From Mesorhizobium sp. (GTDB taxonomy: Bacteria > Pseudomonadota > Alphaproteobacteria > Rhizobiales > Rhizobiaceae), in assembly GCA_030698645.1 (NCBI GenBank), contig JAUYMV010000219.1:1-9946 (forward strand): DNA of 9,946 nucleotides, read 5' to 3'. The translations under genes were made by a program, and so were the position numbers. Below, piece after piece: positions 7,101-9,946 of the stretch (its first letter is position 1; each line of letters begins with the position of its first letter). The notes under the pieces are model-generated. The model searched no databases, was not told the DNA's origin, and worked only from the letters and a program-made list of their open reading frames with translations.

Positions 7101-8035
7101 GCCGCTTGCCTCCAGTCCAGAACCATTTTCAGGCAGGCCGGATCGGTGAACGCCGTGGTGTAGGCGCTCTCGTATCCGGACGGCCGGCTCGTGTGCGTGA
7201 TCAGGCCGTCGAGCGACAGCCGGCCATCGGCCACCATCTGATCGACGGCGGCCAGATTGTGCGGTCGCCATTCGGCGGCGACACGGATTCGCGCCTCGCG
7301 CATGAAGGCGGCGGGAAAGGCGAAGGACAGGCGCTGGTCGTAAAAGCCGGCAAGCAGCACCTCGCCGCCGCGCGCCAGTCGCATGATCAGGCTGTCGAGC
7401 AGTTCGGAGTCCCCGCTGACATCGCAAATGCGGTGATAGTCGCGGCGCGGATCGTCGTCGGGATGGATCACGGGATAGCCCTCGCCGCCCGACTGTCGCC
7501 CGGCATTGGTTTCCCAGACCGTCGGCGTGGCGCCATGCGCCACGGCGATGCGCGCGATCAGCCGCCCGAGCACGCCGTGGCCGACGATCAGTTCGGGCGC
7601 CTTGTGGGTGTCCGGCGAAACGGCATGGTGCGCGGTGGCGGCCAGCGCCAGCAGCACGGCGCGGTCGCCGAGATCCCGCGAAACCGGCATCGCCTTGCGG
7701 CCGGGCAGGACGACACGGGAAGATGCGCCGCCAAAGAGGCCGCGCGCGTCGCGGTAACAATTGGCGCCCGGGACGAAGACGTCCTGTCCGACGCTGCGCC
7801 CGGAGTCCGGGCCCGCCTCGACGACGCGGCCGATCGATTCATATCCGGGGACGAGAGGATAGCCCATGCCGGGAAACGGCGGCATGCGCCCGGACCAGAG
7901 GAGCCTTTCGGTTCCTGTCGAGATGCCGCTCCAGTCGATGTCGACGACAACGTCCTCGGCGGTCGGATCGTTCAGGCCGAGTTCGCACAGCGCCAGCTTG
8001 CGAGGTTCTTCGAAAACGATCGCCAGCGCATGCAT
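7097..8035 (-). CDS. bchC: Bacteriochlorophyllide a dehydrogenase (C3-hydroxyethyl oxidation)
   Basis: BchC (312 aa) oxidises the C3 1-hydroxyethyl group of 3-deacetyl-3-hydroxyethyl bacteriochlorophyllide a to acetyl, using NAD. It belongs to the medium-chain dehydrogenase family. The BchC signature SGISTGTERLLWSGRMPPF is at residues 36-54 and PLVPGYESIGRV follows at 60-71. The nucleotide-binding motif GHGVLG is at 152-157. The frame extends to an ATG at 8077, but the conserved protein begins at MHALAIVFEEP (8035), which has GGGAGGAG at 8041-8048. The predicted promoter would put transcription start near 8079, leaving no leader for the upstream ATG. The 3' end overlaps bchX by 4 bp. Confidence 0.96.
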   Translation of the reverse strand: MHALAIVFEEPRKLALCELGLNDPTAEDVVVDIDWSGISTGTERLLWSGRMPPFPGMGYPLVPGYESIGRVVEAGPDSGRSVGQDVFVPGANCYRDARGLFGGASSRVVLPGRKAMPVSRDLGDRAVLLALAATAHHAVSPDTHKAPELIVGHGVLGRLIARIAVAHGATPTVWETNAGRQSGGEGYPVIHPDDDPRRDYHRICDVSGDSELLDSLIMRLARGGEVLLAGFYDQRLSFAFPAAFMREARIRVAAEWRPHNLAAVDQMVADGRLSLDGLITHTSRPSGYESAYTTAFTDPACLKMVLDWRQAA

Positions 8036-8040
8036 CGAAG

Positions 8041-8048
8041 CTCCTCCC
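8041..8048 (-). promoter_or_regulatory. Ribosome binding site deciding the bchC start
   Basis: GGGAGGAG on the minus strand, with its GGAGG core 7 nt before the ATG at 8035. It selects this start over the in-frame ATG at 8077, which lies almost at the predicted transcription start and has no ribosome site. Confidence 0.8.
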
Positions 8049-8081
8049 TCTTGGCCGCGCGACAATGCGACGATCAATCAC

Positions 8082-8099
8082 TGTCAGATTAGCTTGACA
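8082..8099 (-). promoter_or_regulatory. PpsR/CrtJ operator, proximal (covers -10)
   Basis: Perfect TGT-N12-ACA palindrome, the consensus of the PpsR/CrtJ aerobic repressors of photosynthesis genes. Extended symmetry (TGTCA...TGACA) is not complete but the core triplets are exact. It covers the predicted -10 box of the bchC promoter, so a bound repressor would block RNA polymerase. Confidence 0.85.
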
Positions 8100-8113
8100 C
8101 ATACAGTTGTCAA
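8086..8113 (-). promoter_or_regulatory. bchC sigma-70 type promoter
   Basis: On the minus strand a perfect -35 box TTGACA (8113-8108) is followed after 16 nt by a weak -10 box TAATCT (8091-8086). Transcription would start near 8079, about 44 nt before the bchC ATG. It lies in the 117-bp crtF-bchC gap and is much more AT-rich than the surroundings. This promoter would feed bchCXYZ and probably read on into puf. Confidence 0.75.
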
Positions 8114-8125
8114 ATAATTTATACA
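8108..8125 (-). promoter_or_regulatory. PpsR/CrtJ operator, distal (covers -35)
   Basis: Second perfect TGT-N12-ACA palindrome, separated from the proximal one by 8 bp. It contains the -35 hexamer. The same arrangement, two palindromes 8 bp apart across -35 and -10, is known for the R. capsulatus bchC promoter, where CrtJ binds both cooperatively under aerobic conditions. Confidence 0.87.
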
Positions 8126-8152
8126 CGTTGGCTGTAGAACGAGGTGGACGGT

Positions 8153-9274
8153 TCATGCTGCGCCGCATTTCGCCGACACGATCCGGGCGATCATCGGCGT
8201 ATTGGTCGCGACCGTGCCGATTGTCTCGAAGCCAGCCCGGACGAGCATGGCCGAGATCTCGGCCGCGGTCCGGGGCCGGCCCTGGCCCATGGCGAGAAGG
8301 TAGAAGCCGAAATAGGCGTCGCCGCTCGCCTCGGCGCCCGGCGTGCCGGCCATCGGCTCGACGACGAGCAGCGTTCCGCCCGGGGCGATCGCCCGCCTTA
8401 TTGCCCGAAGGATTGCAAGGGCAGCGTCGTCGTCGTGATCGTGCAGCACGCGGTTGAGCGTGACGAGATCGGCGCCGGACGGCAGCGGGTCCACGAGGAA
8501 GCTGCCGCCATAGGCCCTGGCCCGGCCAGCCAAGCCGGCCGCGTTCAGCCGTTGCCCCGCGATGGCGGCGACCGGCGGCAGGTCGAACAGCATGAGGTCC
8601 AGCTCCGGCGCGACGCGCGAGGCCGCGATCAGGAAGCTGGCGTCGCCGCCGCCGACATCGAGCAACCTGCCGTGTCGCTCGAGACTGTAGGCATCGAGGA
8701 TTTCGGCGGTGACGAAGGCCTGCGACGCGGCCATCAGAGCGGTGTAGTCCCCGTGCCGGCGGGGTTCGGCCGGCGTATCGCATTCGCCGCCCGCATAGGC
8801 CCAGTAGTTTTGCAGGCCTGCCTTTGCCGTTCCGGCCAGCAGGGACAGCGGATCGCGCAGATCCTCATACAGAATGCGGTGGTGGGCGATCATCGCCGTC
8901 ACCCCGTCATTGCCGACCAGCGCCGCGCCAAGCGGACCGAGCGCATAGCGTTCGCCGCTCCTCGATTCGACCAGATCGAGGGCGGCGGCCGCCTTGAGCA
9001 GGCGCTCGGCGCCGAATGGCGGCAAGCCGGTCGCATGCGCGACCGCCGCGACGGACAACGGCCCCGCCGCCAGCTTTTGAAACAGGTCGACGCGGACGCA
9101 GGCGTAGAGAATTTGCGAATAGACGAAGCCGGCTGTCAGATCGAACAGGGCGCGCGCCTGTCGCCGCGCCACCGGGCGGGTCAGCGCGAAACGGCTCGCC
9201 CAGCGGCGGAAGGCGGGGTCGGCGACCTTCCGGTTGCGAAAATCCCTGAACCGATCGCTCCAGGCGGACAGCAT
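8153..9274 (-). CDS. crtF: Hydroxyneurosporene O-methyltransferase
   Basis: CrtF (373 aa) methylates the tertiary hydroxyl at C-1 of acyclic carotenoids (hydroxyneurosporene and related intermediates) using S-adenosylmethionine, giving the methoxy groups of spheroidene and spirilloxanthin. Residues about 45-110 form a helical winged-helix-like dimerisation domain. The SAM-binding motif LLDVGGGDASF is at 204-214, the acidic segment LMLFDLPPV at 227-235, and a candidate catalytic His is in NRVLHDHDD (His278). The C-terminal RTAAEISAMLVRAGF is typical of this family. The ATG at 9274 has a GGGGTGAA ribosome site. It lies 30 bp after crtE and is presumably co-transcribed with it. Its presence indicates methoxylated acyclic carotenoids rather than only cyclic ones. 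Confidence 0.95.
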   Translation of the reverse strand: MLSAWSDRFRDFRNRKVADPAFRRWASRFALTRPVARRQARALFDLTAGFVYSQILYACVRVDLFQKLAAGPLSVAAVAHATGLPPFGAERLLKAAAALDLVESRSGERYALGPLGAALVGNDGVTAMIAHHRILYEDLRDPLSLLAGTAKAGLQNYWAYAGGECDTPAEPRRHGDYTALMAASQAFVTAEILDAYSLERHGRLLDVGGGDASFLIAASRVAPELDLMLFDLPPVAAIAGQRLNAAGLAGRARAYGGSFLVDPLPSGADLVTLNRVLHDHDDDAALAILRAIRRAIAPGGTLLVVEPMAGTPGAEASGDAYFGFYLLAMGQGRPRTAAEISAMLVRAGFETIGTVATNTPMIARIVSAKCGAA

Positions 9275-9304
9275 GGTTTCACCCCGCCGCGCAATGAAAG
9301 CCGT

Positions 9305-9946
9305 TCACGCGGCGTGCTGAGCCGCATCCTTCGGCAGGAACCGGCTCGCCTGGGCGCGAATCTGCGCCTTCAGCGCCACCGCTCCGTGGCAGTCCGGAAT
9401 CGATTCGGCGGCCTCCTCGACGAGCGTGGCGAGTTTCCGCGCCGCGCCGCCAACGCCCAGCTCATGCACCGCGTTTGGCCGCCCGAGCATGCTGTCCTGG
9501 CCCACCGGCTTGCCGATGTCCTGCGCGCTGCACATCACGTCGCGGATGTCGTCGGCGACCTGGTAGGCTTCGCCCAGCCGGTATCCGAGCATGCCCCAGG
9601 GCTCGGCCACATGACCGGCCGCCGCGGCGCCGGCCATCGCCGCGCCGGCGAAGAGCGACCCGGTCTTGGCGCGCTGGTAGAGCGCCAGATCGGGCGCATG
9701 TTCGCTTTCCCATCCCTGGCCGGCGACGATGCCATGCGGCATGCCGACCGCGCGCGCGACGATCAGCGCCAGGCTCGCGGCGCGCAGCGGATCGGCCGCG
9801 GCGGCGAGCGCCACGGTCTCGAAGGCGAGCACGATCAGGCCGTCGCCGGCCAGCAATGCCAGCGGCTCGCCATAGGCGGCATGCACCGCCGGCTTGCCGC
9901 GCCTGATCCCGGCATTGTCGAAGCAGGGCATGTCGTCATGCACCAG
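9305..9946 (-). CDS. crtE: Geranylgeranyl diphosphate synthase (5' end cut by window)
   Basis: CrtE condenses isoprenoid diphosphates to C20 geranylgeranyl diphosphate, the precursor of carotenoids and of the bacteriochlorophyll phytyl tail. The visible 213 residues are the C-terminal part. They open just before the first aspartate-rich motif (LVHDDMPCFDN, pattern DDxxxxD) and include the QRAKTGSLFAGA segment at 91-102 and the second motif ADDIRD at 131-136, both needed to bind magnesium and substrate. Roughly 80 N-terminal residues are missing, judging from the usual length near 290. The frame runs open to the edge, so the real start lies beyond 9946. The polyprenyl synthetase fold is clear, and the crtF neighbour makes CrtE rather than IspA the best call. 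Confidence 0.94.
   Translation of the reverse strand: MVHDDMPCFDNAGIRRGKPAVHAAYGEPLALLAGDGLIVLAFETVALAAAADPLRAASLALIVARAVGMPHGIVAGQGWESEHAPDLALYQRAKTGSLFAGAAMAGAAAAGHVAEPWGMLGYRLGEAYQVADDIRDVMCSAQDIGKPVGQDSMLGRPNAVHELGVGGAARKLATLVEEAAESIPDCHGAVALKAQIRAQASRFLPKDAAQHAA

Noticed and set aside
7101..7760. Upstream extension of bchX through bchC
   Set aside because: It is the out-of-frame shadow of bchC; the ATGA overlap and GGAGG site fix the start at 7100.
8036..8077. Upstream ATG extending bchC by 14 residues
   Set aside because: It would lie at the predicted transcription start, has no ribosome site, and the extra residues are not part of the conserved BchC N-terminus.

Overview
The window is a GC-rich piece of a photosynthesis gene cluster from an anoxygenic phototrophic (or aerobic anoxygenic phototrophic) alphaproteobacterium. 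Every recognised gene lies on the minus strand, so the biological order runs from high to low coordinates: crtE (5' end cut by the window edge), crtF, bchC, bchX, bchY, bchZ, pufQ, pufB, pufA, pufL, pufM. This is the classical crtEF-bchCXYZ-puf 'superoperon' known from Rhodobacter and relatives. All reading frames are intact and I see no frameshift, insertion sequence, tRNA, rRNA or CRISPR. A palindromic repeat near the left edge resembles intergenic repeats I recall from Hyphomicrobiales and sphingomonads. With the PufQ type, this tentatively suggests Hyphomicrobiales (Rhizobiales), but the genus cannot be fixed from sequence alone.

Right part (9946-8153): crtE makes geranylgeranyl diphosphate for carotenoids and the bacteriochlorophyll tail, and crtF methylates hydroxylated carotenoids of the spheroidene/spirilloxanthin branches. 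Middle (8152-3003): a compact bchC promoter carries two perfect TGT-N12-ACA palindromes (PpsR/CrtJ type), 8 bp apart, over the -35 and -10 boxes. It is followed by bchC and by bchX, bchY and bchZ, the three subunits of chlorophyllide a oxidoreductase (COR). bchC/bchX and bchY/bchZ overlap at their stop and start codons, which suggests translational coupling. Left part (2955-295): pufQ, the LH1 antenna genes pufB and pufA, and the reaction-centre genes pufL and pufM. The intergenic gaps here hold GC-rich hairpins before pufB and after pufA, as expected for a differentially processed puf mRNA.

pufM is followed by a structured 3' UTR and a strong rho-independent terminator at 115-145. Neither pufC (tetrahaem cytochrome) nor pufX lies between pufM and the terminator. 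The left ~110 bp hold only the palindromic repeat and an unassignable edge.

Together the genes supply pigment precursors (crtE), carotenoid end groups (crtF), the last ring-modifying steps of bacteriochlorophyll a (bchCXYZ) and the core antenna-reaction centre (puf). They are probably co-regulated by oxygen and light through PpsR/CrtJ. I found no previously undescribed multi-gene system. The less ordinary points are the RNA structures around the puf genes, the exact dual-palindrome bchC promoter, and correlated residues in the quinone-site proton path (L213 Asn with M44 Asp).
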